Positions 27,505-39,500 of a stretch of DNA of 64,000 bases are shown piece after piece. Source of the DNA: Hirundichthys speculiger (Eukaryota; Chordata; Actinopteri; Beloniformes; Exocoetidae); NCBI GenBank assembly GCA_018398805.1, contig JAGFBZ010000912.1, positions 310,001 to 374,000 on the forward strand, read 5' to 3'. Below the pieces are notes generated by a model. The model had not been told where the DNA came from. It saw only the letters and a list, made by a program, of their open reading frames with translations, and searched no databases. Both the position numbers and the translations under genes were made by a program. Each line of letters starts with the position of its first letter. The stretch's first letter is position 1.

Positions 27505-30500
27505 AGGGGGGTAGACAGAGGAATTACTCATCAACATAACAGGGACATCGCTGCGTGTACGTGTGTCCCATGTCAGGACATGTTACCTGTTGTTACCTGT
27601 TGTGCATAATTTGACTTGTGAAGTATTGCTGCTAGGTAGCGCAGGACGAGTTTGGTGGCCTCGGTTTTTCCAGATCCGCTCTCCCCACTGAAACACAACG
27701 ACAGACTCACTGCACGTATGTATAATCATGCTAAACAAAAAAAAGTGCACCCTTTCCAATTTTTTAAAAAATTTTGCATACATTAGGACATAATAGTGAT
27801 ATTAAAAAATAATCTGGTCATTACCACTTCTCAAAATTACATAAATAACGCTGTACAAGGTGTTTTTGCTGATTTGCTGTATTTGATTATCATTAAGCCT
27901 GATGCTGTGCATTATGGGTAAACATTTCCCCTTTTCTTTACTATTTAAATCTGAACTTTAATATTTTACACACCAAGTCCTACAGAGTTTGAGATGTAGC
28001 TTTTTTCTTTTTTCTTTTTTTCAGCATTGCACAGTCTGATATTGGTGTGAATTTGCTGGGACGTCCAGTCTTGGGAATATTGGGAACCAAACTGATGGGG
28101 AGCAACCCTCATTTCCCTCAGATGTCTTTCCTGCTCTACATTGTGCAAACACAGACCTGACAAACTGACAAACTTCTTCTTTTATAGATGAAGTCATAGT
28201 TGCTGAGGTACTTTTGAGAGGAGAGGACTTTGTTGTTGACTCAAGAACTGCAGGGTCCAGGTCCTGCAGCTGCACAGCAAATCCAAATCATCACTCCTCC
28301 ACCGCCGTGCTTAACAGTATATATGAAGTGTTTCTGCTGAAATGTTGTTTGAGTTTTGCCCTTCTTCGACATTGGGAATTCAAGTCAAACATTTGCATTT
28401 TGGTCTAATCTGCTCATAGACTTTGTTCCAGAAGTTTGTTCAGATGCAGTTCTGCAAACCTCAGTTGTGCGTCCATGTTCTTTTTCAACAAAAAGAGTGT
28501 TTCTCCTGCTAAGTTTTCCAAATCAACTGTACATGTTTAATCTTCTAATTGTGCCTGCCATAAACTTTAATATCCAGGATGCTGAGTGAAGCTCATAGGG
28601 TCTGAGATGTAATATTTGGGTTTTTTTTTTTTTTTTTTTTTTTTTTTGTATTTCACTGAACATTTCAGTCTGATCTTGTGGTAAAATTGTTGGGACATCC
28701 ACTCCTGGAAAGATTAGCAGTCGTCTCGAATGCTCTCCAATTTTGAATAATCCGTCTCACTGTGACATGCTGAAATCTAAATTATTTGGAATTATAAAAC
28801 CTTTGCAGACACGTGGATGAGGACGAGTGGGAGAAACTACAGAGAGTGAGGATGCAGAGCAGCTGGACTGCGGCAGCAGGGCCCAAGGGGAGGAGGAGAA
28901 AGCCACGCATCACAGAGGCAGACCTACAAGCCCTCATGCAGTGAACTCTGAGGTTAAGTGGTAAGGACCAGACAGCAGTCTGGAACTAAAAATGAAAATA
29001 ACCCTGAATAATGCGGACAATCTGAATACCTGCTAATTAAATACTAAAAGAGTATTAAAGAGCTAGTTATGGGATTTATACGACCTATATATGAATGTCA
29101 AAATTGGTTGAATGAGCAAACTCTGAGCTCAAATTGAGCAAGAAGCAACTTAATTTCATCTCAGAAGTTGCAGGAACACTTTGTGCTATTCCCCAGAGAG
29201 ACTTAGCCACACCTCTCTGATGATGGGACTTTTGGGAGTTCATGGTTGCTGTATATTAGTTCAAAGGGAGATGTGTACTATGTGTGTGTTTTTTCGCTGT
29301 GTACTGTTTAGCACAGTTGTTTTTATTTATAGGAGGAACAGAGCTGGTCTACAATTTAGAATATCATGAATAAGCTGAACCTGATTTCTTATAATGTGCA
29401 TGGTTTAAACCATCCCATCAAGAGGAAGAAAATATTGAATCAGTTGAAGAAGCTACAATGTGCAATTGCTCTGTTACAAGAAACTCATCTGAGTGAAAAT
29501 GAACATAAAAAATTGAGAAGGGAATGGGTAAACCAAGTCTTCCATACTTCATATGGCAAAAGAAGGGGGGTGGCCATACTAATTAACAAATCTATACCCT
29601 TTTCTGCAGAGAAAGTGATTAAAGATGATATGGGCAGATATATTATGGTGGTTGGCACAATAGAAGAAATGACTGTTTCAATAGTGAACATCTATGCCCC
29701 AAATGAGGAGAATGAGACATTCTTTAAAAAAATAGCTAACATAGTTTCCAGCAATGGACAAGGGATGATAATCATGGGGGGGGATTTCAATACCACACAG
29801 GATGGCAAATTAGACAGGTTACCACCAGAGAAGGGACCAAATACAAAAAAATCTAAAGTACTAAATAATGTTATAAATGAATTAGGCCTTATTGATCCAT
29901 GGAGAAATAATAATACAAGAGGGAAGGACTTTACCTTCTTTTCCAACCCACATGGTAGTTATTCGAGAATAGACTTTTTTGTGTATCCAAACAACACATA
30001 CACAAAGTCAGGAATTGCAGTATAGAGCCTATAACTATAAGTGACCACGCCCCCATCACACTTTCACTGGAGCTGGGCAGGGAATCCTTCTTTAGATACT
30101 GGAGACTCAATGTGTCGATCCTATCAGATGAAAAGATAATTAAAGAATTAAAGCAACATTTAAAGGAATATTTTCAAATAAACGATAATGGCGAGGTCTC
30201 ACCATCGATTTTGTGGGAGGGAGGAAAAGCAGTCATAAGAGGGAAAATAATAAAAATAACATCCAGACTGAAAAAAGCTAGATTGAAACAACAAGAAAAA
30301 CTAGAAAACAAAATCAAAGAGTTGGAGTTAGAACATAAAAGGACATCTAACAGCTCCACTCTTCTCGAATTAAAAAAAAAATCAGACAGGAGTTAGATGA
30401 ACTCCTAACATATAAAGCAGAAGGAGTGCTCCGTTTCACAAATCAAAGATATTATGAGATGGGGTAACAGAGCAAGCCGGCTACGGCTTTTCAACTGAGA

Positions 30501-33500
30501 AAAGCTCAATCAAGTAGAACAGTCACTAAAATAAGACATCCCAACTCCAATCTAATGACAGCCAAGCCAACAGGGATAGCAGAAAGCCTTTGCAGAATAC
30601 TATAAAAATTTGTATAGTGACTCAGAGTCAAATCTCACTGAGACTAAAACAAAAGAATTCTTCAAAAAAATAGTGTTACCAACGTTAACGGCAGAGGAAG
30701 CGTCTGAAATGATAAAACCAATTTCATCACAAGAAATAAATGACACTATAAAAAAACCCTTAAATGTAACAAATCGCCAGGTACAGATGGCTTCCCTGGA
30801 GAATTTTATAGATGTTTTGCAGTAGAGATAGTAGAGATTACACCAGTGTTATGGCAAGGTTTTTAACTATGCTCTGTCAACAGGAAACTCTCCAGGTTAC
30901 TTGGTCAGAAGCTATAATCTCTGTGCTACATAAGGAGGGCAAAGACCCAACTTTATGTGAGGGATATAGACCAAGGTTATTATAGTTTTGAAATTTTCTT
31001 TAGTTTTTATTTTTATTTAGTTTTCCAGTTTGCTTTTTATTTCAGTTTAGTTTTAGTTAGTTCAACAAGTAATTAGTAGTTTAGTTTAGTTTTATTTTGA
31101 GGAATTGACTAGTTTCAGTTTAGTTTTATTTAGTTTTAGTCTTAGTTTTAGTTTTCTTCTTCTTGCAGTATGCAGCAGATTATACACCTTTTCGACTTGA
31201 AAATTGTGGACATGCGCCCCTAGTGGCCCCCGCCATAACTGGAGGTGCGGTGCTCCACCAACTAACCCAAACACAGCAGCGTGGAGCATTATTTACGGAT
31301 AACGCAGACATGTCTTGGATTGATGATGTTAGGCAGTGGCCTCCAGTTACAGATGAAGGTATTTTTATCGCTGTTTTAATGATGGTTATGGAAATAGCAT
31401 GATCTATTCCCATTATCAAACACTAAAAACTGTGGAATGGAACGCTGCAACGCTGGCTATAACTAACGTCAACCAAACCATAAAGATTATGCTACTGTAA
31501 CGTTAACGCTAGCGGTAGAGATTAGGCTATGTGTTAATGTTATATTTAATTTATTTTATCATTCTCCTAAGTCATTCATTCATTCATTCATTTATAGGCT
31601 TGTGCTAGTGCCGAGGGCTACAGTAGCCTCATACTGCTGTTCTTTCGGCCAGAATCTTCCGGGACTCTCAGCGAGACTATGAGTAGTACGAGATTAAATG
31701 TTAACGAAAACTCACCCGGCTGTATTCATTTGGAACAAAGTCCTTTCTGTTGATATTTTTCACCCACGTCTTCCTAACTTCTTGTTCTGCAAACAAGGCA
31801 GTCTTCGTGCATACTTTCTTCTTCCATTGTCGAATTTTCACACCATTGTTGGCACAGTTTATGACGGATCATGTATTCCCACTCGACCGACTCTACATTA
31901 TAAAAATATATATTTCTAGAAAGAGAAAAACACTGGTTAATCTGCGAGCCGGTGAAAGTGTCGCTCTGTAGCACAACCCAGCAATAGCGGACGGGGTACT
32001 TCTGGGGGGCTGGCCCGAAAAGGTCTATCTATATCCGCTATGCTGCCCCCTCTCTGGAGGGAGGGTAGCATAGCGGCTGCTGCAGGACAGGCAGTAATCT
32101 CTATGGCAGTAATCGAGGGAGAAAACGAAACGACAACGAAAACGAAGCTGAATTTATCTACAATTCAGTTTAGTTTTAGTTAGTTTTACATCCTTCATTG
32201 TAGTTTTTATTTAGTTTTCGTTTTTTTTTAATTGTAGTTTTTATTTTTATTTCAGTTAACTGAAATATTTTTTCATTGCTAGTTTTAGTTTTAGTCTTAG
32301 TTTTCGTTAACTATAATAACCCTGATATAGACCTGTTAGCTTGCTTTGTAATGATTTAAAAATCTTAACAAGCATACTAGCACAGAGAATGCAACAACAT
32401 ATTACCAAATTAATCAAACCAGATCAAACTGGGTTTATCCCGGGGAGACAAGGAGCTAATAATATAAGGAGAACATTGAATCTTATATCATGCACTAAAA
32501 ACAATCGACAACCTACCATGCTGCTTAGTCTAGACACACAAAAAGCATTTGACCGCGTGAAGTGGAACTTCTTGTATCAAACATTAGAGGTTTTTGGATT
32601 CCATTCAACTTTTATAAACTGGGTAAAAATTGTTTATAAAAATCCCAAGTCACGGATCAGGGTCAATGGTTGTTGCTCAGAATTCTTCTGCCTCAAAAGA
32701 GGAGTCAGGCAAGGTGACTGCCTGAGCCCGCTACTGTTTGCTGCAAGTATTGAACCATTGGCGGAGTCAATAAGACAAAATAGAAATATAAAAGGAATAA
32801 AAGATGAGGGGGGCTTCGAACACAAAACATCGCTATTTGCGGACGATTTATTAACATATATAAGTGAGCCCTCCACGTCTATACCAGCTAGACAATTTGA
32901 AAGAATATGGTGAAATATCAGGGTATTTGACGAATGAAGCCAAATCAATAGCTATGATGCTCTCAGGACACTGTCCAGGAGGTCTTAAAGATAAAGTCCA
33001 CTTTAAATGGACCGAAAAAGGCTTTAGATACCTGGGTATAATTATCACCCCTGGTACACCTCAGCTATTTGAGGCCAACTATGGGAAAACTGATGACTGA
33101 GATAAAGAATGATTTGGCTAGGTGGGAGATTCTGCCATTGACTCTGCTTGGACGAGTAAAAGCAGTACGAATGAACATATTGCCAAGACTATTGTTTTTT
33201 ATTCCAGTCGTTGCCCATTGTAATTTCTGGAGCTTTTCTAAAAAAAACTGGACAAAATAATATCCCGATTTTTATGGCAAAATAAAAAAAGCGAGAGTTA
33301 AATACAAGATGCTTCTTGGTAAAAAAGAGAAGGGAGGGTTGAATTTGCCAAACCTAAGAAATTATCATTGGGCAGCACAACTCAGAGCCTTAATTATGTG
33401 GATCACTAAAGAGAAAGATTCGATATGGGTGGAGATGGAGCAAAATTCATGTCAGAAAGTATCATTAGAATCACTCCCATTTTTGAATGAAAGGGCTTGG

Positions 33501-36500
33501 AGGGGACTCAGGATGGGCAACGAATGGATCAAGGGAACCATGAAAACTTGGTCAGCTGTACGAAAGAAGCTGAAACTGTCGAACTCTGTAAGCAGGGCTA
33601 CTAAAATAGCAAAAAACCCAGATTTTGTACCATCTGTCATGGATTCAGGATTTGTCAAATGGGCTGATAAAGGGCTAATATATATTGAACAAATATTCCA
33701 GGGACAAACAATGAAATCATTTACTCAACTTCAAAGAGAATTTAACTTACCATCTCATGACTTTTACAAATTCCTACAGCTAAGGGAATATCTACAGAAA
33801 CATCAGGAATGGGGAAAACATTCGTAAAACACCATCTAAACTAGAGGAGACAATCTGGTCATTCTCAGAGGATAAGTCAAAAAAAGGGGTTATATCGAAA
33901 ATCTATAAAGCACTACAACACAAATCCGAGGGTAACAACTTGGATGTTAAAGAAAAATGGGAGCTGGAAGCAAACATAATAATAATAATAACAGAAGAAG
34001 AATGGGAAGAAAAAAAGAAACATTTAAAGAGGGACACAGACTAACTAATAGCCCAACATGGAGGGAATTTGATTGGAAAGTGAAGATGCGTTACTTTTAT
34101 ACTCCATTTATTACATCAAAATACAGCCATACAACGGATCTATGCTGGAGGGAGTGTGGAACAGTAGGTGACACCCACCATATATTCTGGGATTGCCCTA
34201 AAATACAGGATTTCTGGAAGAACATTCAGAAGGAGATTAAATTGATTTTGGGTATTGAGTTCCCTCTGGAACCAGCACTTTACATTTTGGGTATAATTCC
34301 AAATAATATGACGGACAAGAACTTGAAATATCTACTGAGAATCCTGCTACTGATAGCAAAAAAAACAATAACTGGCTCCTGGTTGAAACCACAGCCTCCA
34401 AGCATAACAGAATGGAAAAACAGGGTAAAAAATGTGGTTATTATGGAGAAGATTACAGCAAGACTACAGCTTAAAACAAAATTTGTTTGATTCGAGATGG
34501 TTATTAATAAGGCAGGCAATGCCTGAACTCTAGTCACCTCCATTTTTTATTTTTATTTTTTACTTTATTTTATTTTTCATTTTATTATTTTTATTCTCTC
34601 AATATAGCAGGGTATCTAATGTCTCTCCTTTTCTTTCCTTACTTTTGATCTGGTGTTGTTTTTGTATATAGCCTACTTGTAAAGTGATACCTCTGGAAGG
34701 TGTTTTTATTTTAAATTTATTTTTTATTTTATTTGATGTTTTCATTATGAAGGACTCATACTAATGTTGATCAAAGCGAAAGAACGGAATACGGATGTGG
34801 ACTGGACTGTGGAAGTATGACGAACTAAGTACAAGAACAATGACTGATAATTACACCGATCTGTACAGTGAAAGGATTGGGAACGGAAGAGACAATAATA
34901 TATATGTATGTGATACATCTCCCATGTTGTTGAATTGTGTCTATATGTATGTTTGCATATGTTTTGCATATGTTTTGCATATGTCAAATAAAAAATAAGT
35001 TAAAAAAAAAAACCTTTGCAGACTGTTGAACAGTAACAGTTGCTTTTTTAAGAACCTTGCTAATGTCTTTCCCTCTTAGCATTGCATTATCACACACCTG
35101 GATCCTCCAGACCCACCTACTTTCAAGACATCAGCTTTTGTCTGCACACCTGCAGATGATCACTTCGTTAAGAATTCATGACAGAAGCACCTGCAATTTA
35201 CCCTCTTGTGATGGATTTGTTTTCTCTCTTTTGGTTTCATTTTTGTCAAAAAAAAAAAAAATACAGTTACAGTGATAAAAACTGACATGTTGTTGTTTTT
35301 CTGAGGTTGTATTGGAAAATGATCACATTTTTTTTTTTACTGTGGCTTTTCACAAAAACCATACGGTTGATAGACAGGCAGTAACTTTCAGACGTGAAAG
35401 TAGAATCCTCATTATCTGATCCTCGACACCTCCTTACTGCTGCCGTTGAGTGTTTGACTGTTTAAGACATGTGAGACCAGGCTAAGATCACTCTGGGCAA
35501 GGCCTCAAGTCCACTTTTGCATTAAACCGACTGAAACAGCCGTACACACACAAACACATCCAGTGCTTTATCACTGCCAACAGCTTAGCACTAAATACCA
35601 CCATTATGTAAGCTTTGCTGAGGAAGGGCGCGGTGCGTTTGTGTGTCTGCAGCGAGAGCGGCATCTTCTCCACATTCCAGCGTAAGGTTTCAGCTCAGGC
35701 CGCTCCGCAGAAAAACCAGGTTACTGAACACCAGACCTCAGTTAGCCCTTAACACGCACACACAGACCCACGGTCGACACACGTGCACTCAGACACAGGC
35801 ACCTCTGAAACTCAATCTGCTGCTGGCTCAAACCTGGCTGGGCTTTCCTTACAGGTGTCTCCTTCCAAGTACGGTTAGAGTGTTTCAGGTGTGTGAGAAT
35901 GTGCGCGTGTGTTGATGCGTTTGCGTGTTTCCTGAGTGTTTTCTGGTCATATCCGAAGGCCCACACTGGTGACGTGTGTGTGTAAGACTTCAGTGGGGTC
36001 TGTGGTCTCTGTTGTATTTCTAAGGAGGTTGTCACGGCTGCCACAGGCTTGCTGTTCTTAGATATAAATTCAAAGGCATGTGCACGTTTCCGTGTGCTTG
36101 TTCCTCTTAGAGATCGGTTCTGGCACTGAGTGAAGGGCCCGTGATAGTGCAACAGAAGTGAGGGATACCTATACATTACATTTGTTGGCATGTAAACCGC
36201 AGACAGACTCTCATGAATTTACAAACACTAATCCAATCGAGGATGGAAACCTGATTGTCCGACAAGCGTCATGGATGCTGCGTTAAAAAAAAAAAAGAAA
36301 AAGAAAAGCCTCTCAGCATTTCTAATAATACACCAAATGATACAACAAAAATAATCTAAAGGTGTAATTTAGGAGATTGTGATGTTTAAAATTAAGTCAA
36401 ATGTATGATGAACATAGAAGAGAGTGATGAAAAAATGATCCAGTTTATCTTGATGTGGTTCTCACAATAAAGAAAAATGAGTCAGATGTACAAATGTCTA

Positions 36501-39500
36501 ACCGGGTGTTTTTATCGATCAGAATTAATCTGTAACAAAGTGGTCTAAAAATATGACTTTTTTAAAAAAGGCATAAGACTCAATTTGATCCAGGTCAGGG
36601 ATGAGCTGAAGCTCAATGAGGAAGTTGTGCTATTTAGGGGTAAAGTGACCGTCAAACTAAATCTACCAAAACCTAAATAAATTATCCACTTTGTTTTTAC
36701 AAGTAATCATATTTTTTTCTTAAGGCCAAGTTAATAACAAGCAACTGAAGTTTAAATTTCAGTATCTTTATCTGTTTTACATTCATTAAATGTTTTCTGA
36801 CCATCAATGTGATAGTTCCCTCAGAAACAGACTGAATAAGAAAGTTAGTTGCCTAAAACTAATACTAAACTTTCTGGTCAAGACAATGACAACAAACAAA
36901 AAAAAAAGATGTTTAATGTTAATCGAGTCATTTCCCACTTTAGTGAACTAGAGTAGAGTAGAGTAACTTAATTGATCCCGATGGAAATTAACTAGTCAAC
37001 GAACCAAAAACTACAGCTTGTGAAAGTGACTTTTCAACTTTGATTCAATAAAGCGTGAAAAGTTGGTCCTGGTCCTCGACGGTTATGAGATTTAGGAGCT
37101 TTCTTCAGTACATCACTCTGCTGCTTGGCCGATCTTAAATAGAAATTAAAAAACCAGTACATATGCAGTCTTTCTGACCATTATTTCTTTCGCCACATTA
37201 CAACTCGCCCTCGGTCCAGCTGATATGAAATACGGACTATGCCCCCTGGTGTTCAGCAAGGGGAGTACAGTTCTATCTGGATGGCTTTGCTTGATGCTAA
37301 AGTTAATGTTGCTTTTTACTCACTGGCTGCCACTGACGTCTGTAGACGTCAATTCGGGTCCGAATGCTTACAATGACTCAATGTTACAGTAAAAAATTAA
37401 TTCTAATCAGTGATTTTAAAATAACAGCCAGCGCTCGTAGCATGTACAATGTCATGAAGTAGTCAAGCAACTGAAAGAAAAGCCCAGCTAGCACTGGATT
37501 CTAGCACAGCGTATATATTCTCCCTCCAAAGTAAATGTGAAACAAATAACTATATATATATAACTATAACTATATCACATGACTGAAGAGAAGGAGGTTT
37601 TACCACCAAATATCCTGTCTCAAACCTGCTATCTTAGCAGTTCGGGCTAACAATAAAAATGACATGCATGAGTTCATACACTGGAAAACCACAAAGAGGA
37701 ATCCTAAATATCCTTCGACCTGGAAAAATCTGCTTTGATCTAGAAGCCATTACGTCTCATTTCTTAAAACTTTCCTTCGACATGCTAGAAACATTTTAAA
37801 TAGAACAAGTGCTTCTCACTTTGCTCATGTGTTTCTCCCTTCCATATGTTTGCTGATATGATAAGAAAGGACGAAAAAAAAAAAAAACAGAAATAGATAC
37901 GTGATGATACAAATGCACATGTGCCATTATAGTGTCTGGGTCAATTTACCCCACTCTTTTCTTCCGTAGCACTAAATCAATTTCAACTGCACACAGTGAT
38001 TTATGTTTATAGAGAAAATGTTGAAGCCTCTTACCTGATTATTATGACCTGGTTTTGTTTGGCATCCATCATTTTGGAATAAGCAGCATTTGCTATGGCA
38101 AACAAATGCCTGTAAGACAAGAAATGATCAGAGCAACAAGTCATCAGACCTCATACGAGATGATAAAATGATTCCCAGCTCGAGACTGAACAGGACTTAC
38201 GGAGGGTTCTCTCCCAAAGCTCGACCCTTGTACATCAGAACCACGTCAGTCCCATAGATGTTATACATTTTATAGGGGTTCACAGCCACCAAAATACTAC
38301 CTATGTATGTCTTGGGGGGGAAGAGACATGTGAAATGAAAGTTTAAAAAAAAAACAACAGATATTGATATAATTTTAAACTGTTTACAAATGCACCACAG
38401 ACTAATTTGAGATCAATGACTTTATGTGTGTTTGAGAAAATCCTTCAGATACTTACGTAAATGAGCTGTCTTTCAAACCTTTTGCTTATATTCAACAAAA
38501 CAGCCCCTTCGTGCATCTCCCTAAAAAGAAGCAATGGTTATGATTTATTTACGGATGTTATTAAGTAGTTCAAGGATACCATGATAACTTTTGTATGTTT
38601 GACCTTCTTCAAAGCATGGATCCTTCCACAGTTATGTTAAACCTCTAAACAATATGTTTTCATCCCAAGTGAAAACATTGTAAATATCCCCTGATTATCC
38701 TAACTGTAAGGATTAGACCAATACAACCTCAGACAAACACAAGATTAAAGATTAAGTTGGAGCCAGATGCTGTGAGTCATCAGCCCCCGATGATTATCAG
38801 GAGTTGTGCAAACCTCTATAAAAGACATTTTGGCAGTTTGCTGATCTGAGGCATTTTGATTTGTGTTAACAGTATGCCAAATGAGAAAGGCATAAGAAAT
38901 CATCTTAGAGAAGCAATTACTGCTGCACATCAATCTCGAAAGGATTTCAAAACTGTTTACAAGGATTGCAAACTCAAATAATTTGAAGATCAATATTCTA
39001 CAGTGAGTACACTTATTCACAAGTGGAAATCTTTCAATACAGTTGTCAGTCTTCCCGGGAGTGGACATCCTAATAAATCAACCCCAAGGTTAGACCATGT
39101 AGTACTGCCTACACGAGTTTAAATCTTTTATAAATAAGTTACAGCGCGGTGAAAAGTTACATGTTGTTATTCACTGGCGGTTACATTTGTCTCTAAGACG
39201 CACTAAATCCAGATCATTTTTCAGTATATATTAAACACAAAAAAAAAAAAAAACACAGAGCACAGGGATCACATAACTGTGGGACTGTCTGAGCCTTCAC
39301 TATGCTGGTTTATTTTATTTTATTTTATTTTACTTACTCCAACTGTGTCATGTCTTCCACACCATCTTCTTCTCTGAGCTCCCGGTGAGCTATGGTGGGC
39401 ATGCTTCTGATTGAGTACATCTAAAACATGTACATGCACAAATACAGAAATGAAAACATGATGAAAGTACACAATCCTCTACACAATGGACTCATGAAAA

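Larger units (their letters stand above)
30972..32324. mobile_element. hAT-type non-autonomous element inside the L1, carrying exon-like host sequence
   Basis: Ends CAAGGTTATTATAG and CAGGGTTATTATAG (inverted), with a perfect 8-bp duplication ATATAGAC (30964-30971, 32325-32332). Removing it restores the L1 reading [12 protein letters not shown]. Subterminal TTAGTTTTAGTTTT repeats lie on both sides. The middle holds two exon-like pieces (31310-31358 + and 31716-31865 -). Confidence 0.85.
28811..35008 (+). mobile_element. L1-type LINE, 5'-truncated, interrupted by a hAT element
   Basis: Flanked by a 15-bp duplication aaaacctttgcagac (28796-28810 and 35009-35023). It ends in AATAAA (34987) and an A-tail. 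At the 5' side, [16 protein letters not shown] and [15 protein letters not shown] with a TGA may be the end of ORF1. ORF2 starts at 29366. Its apurinic endonuclease has [18 protein letters not shown] and ISDHAPI. The RT domain reads [35 protein letters not shown] and [10 protein letters not shown]. The C-terminal [18 protein letters not shown] is a cysteine-rich L1 ending. Frameshifts (near 30020, 30390, 32910, 33080) and the hAT insertion make it inactive. Confidence 0.9.
28140..35340 (-). mobile_element. Tc1-like transposon relic split by an L1 insertion
   Basis: Left (28140-28795) and right (35024-35340) flanks of the L1 read as parts of one decayed Tc1-like element on the minus strand. 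The left side has the block around ttcagatgcagttctgcaaacc, and gtggatgtcccaac appears on the opposite strand at 28695. The right side has the terminal part around gcacctgcaattt. The coding frame is full of stops. Confidence 0.5.
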
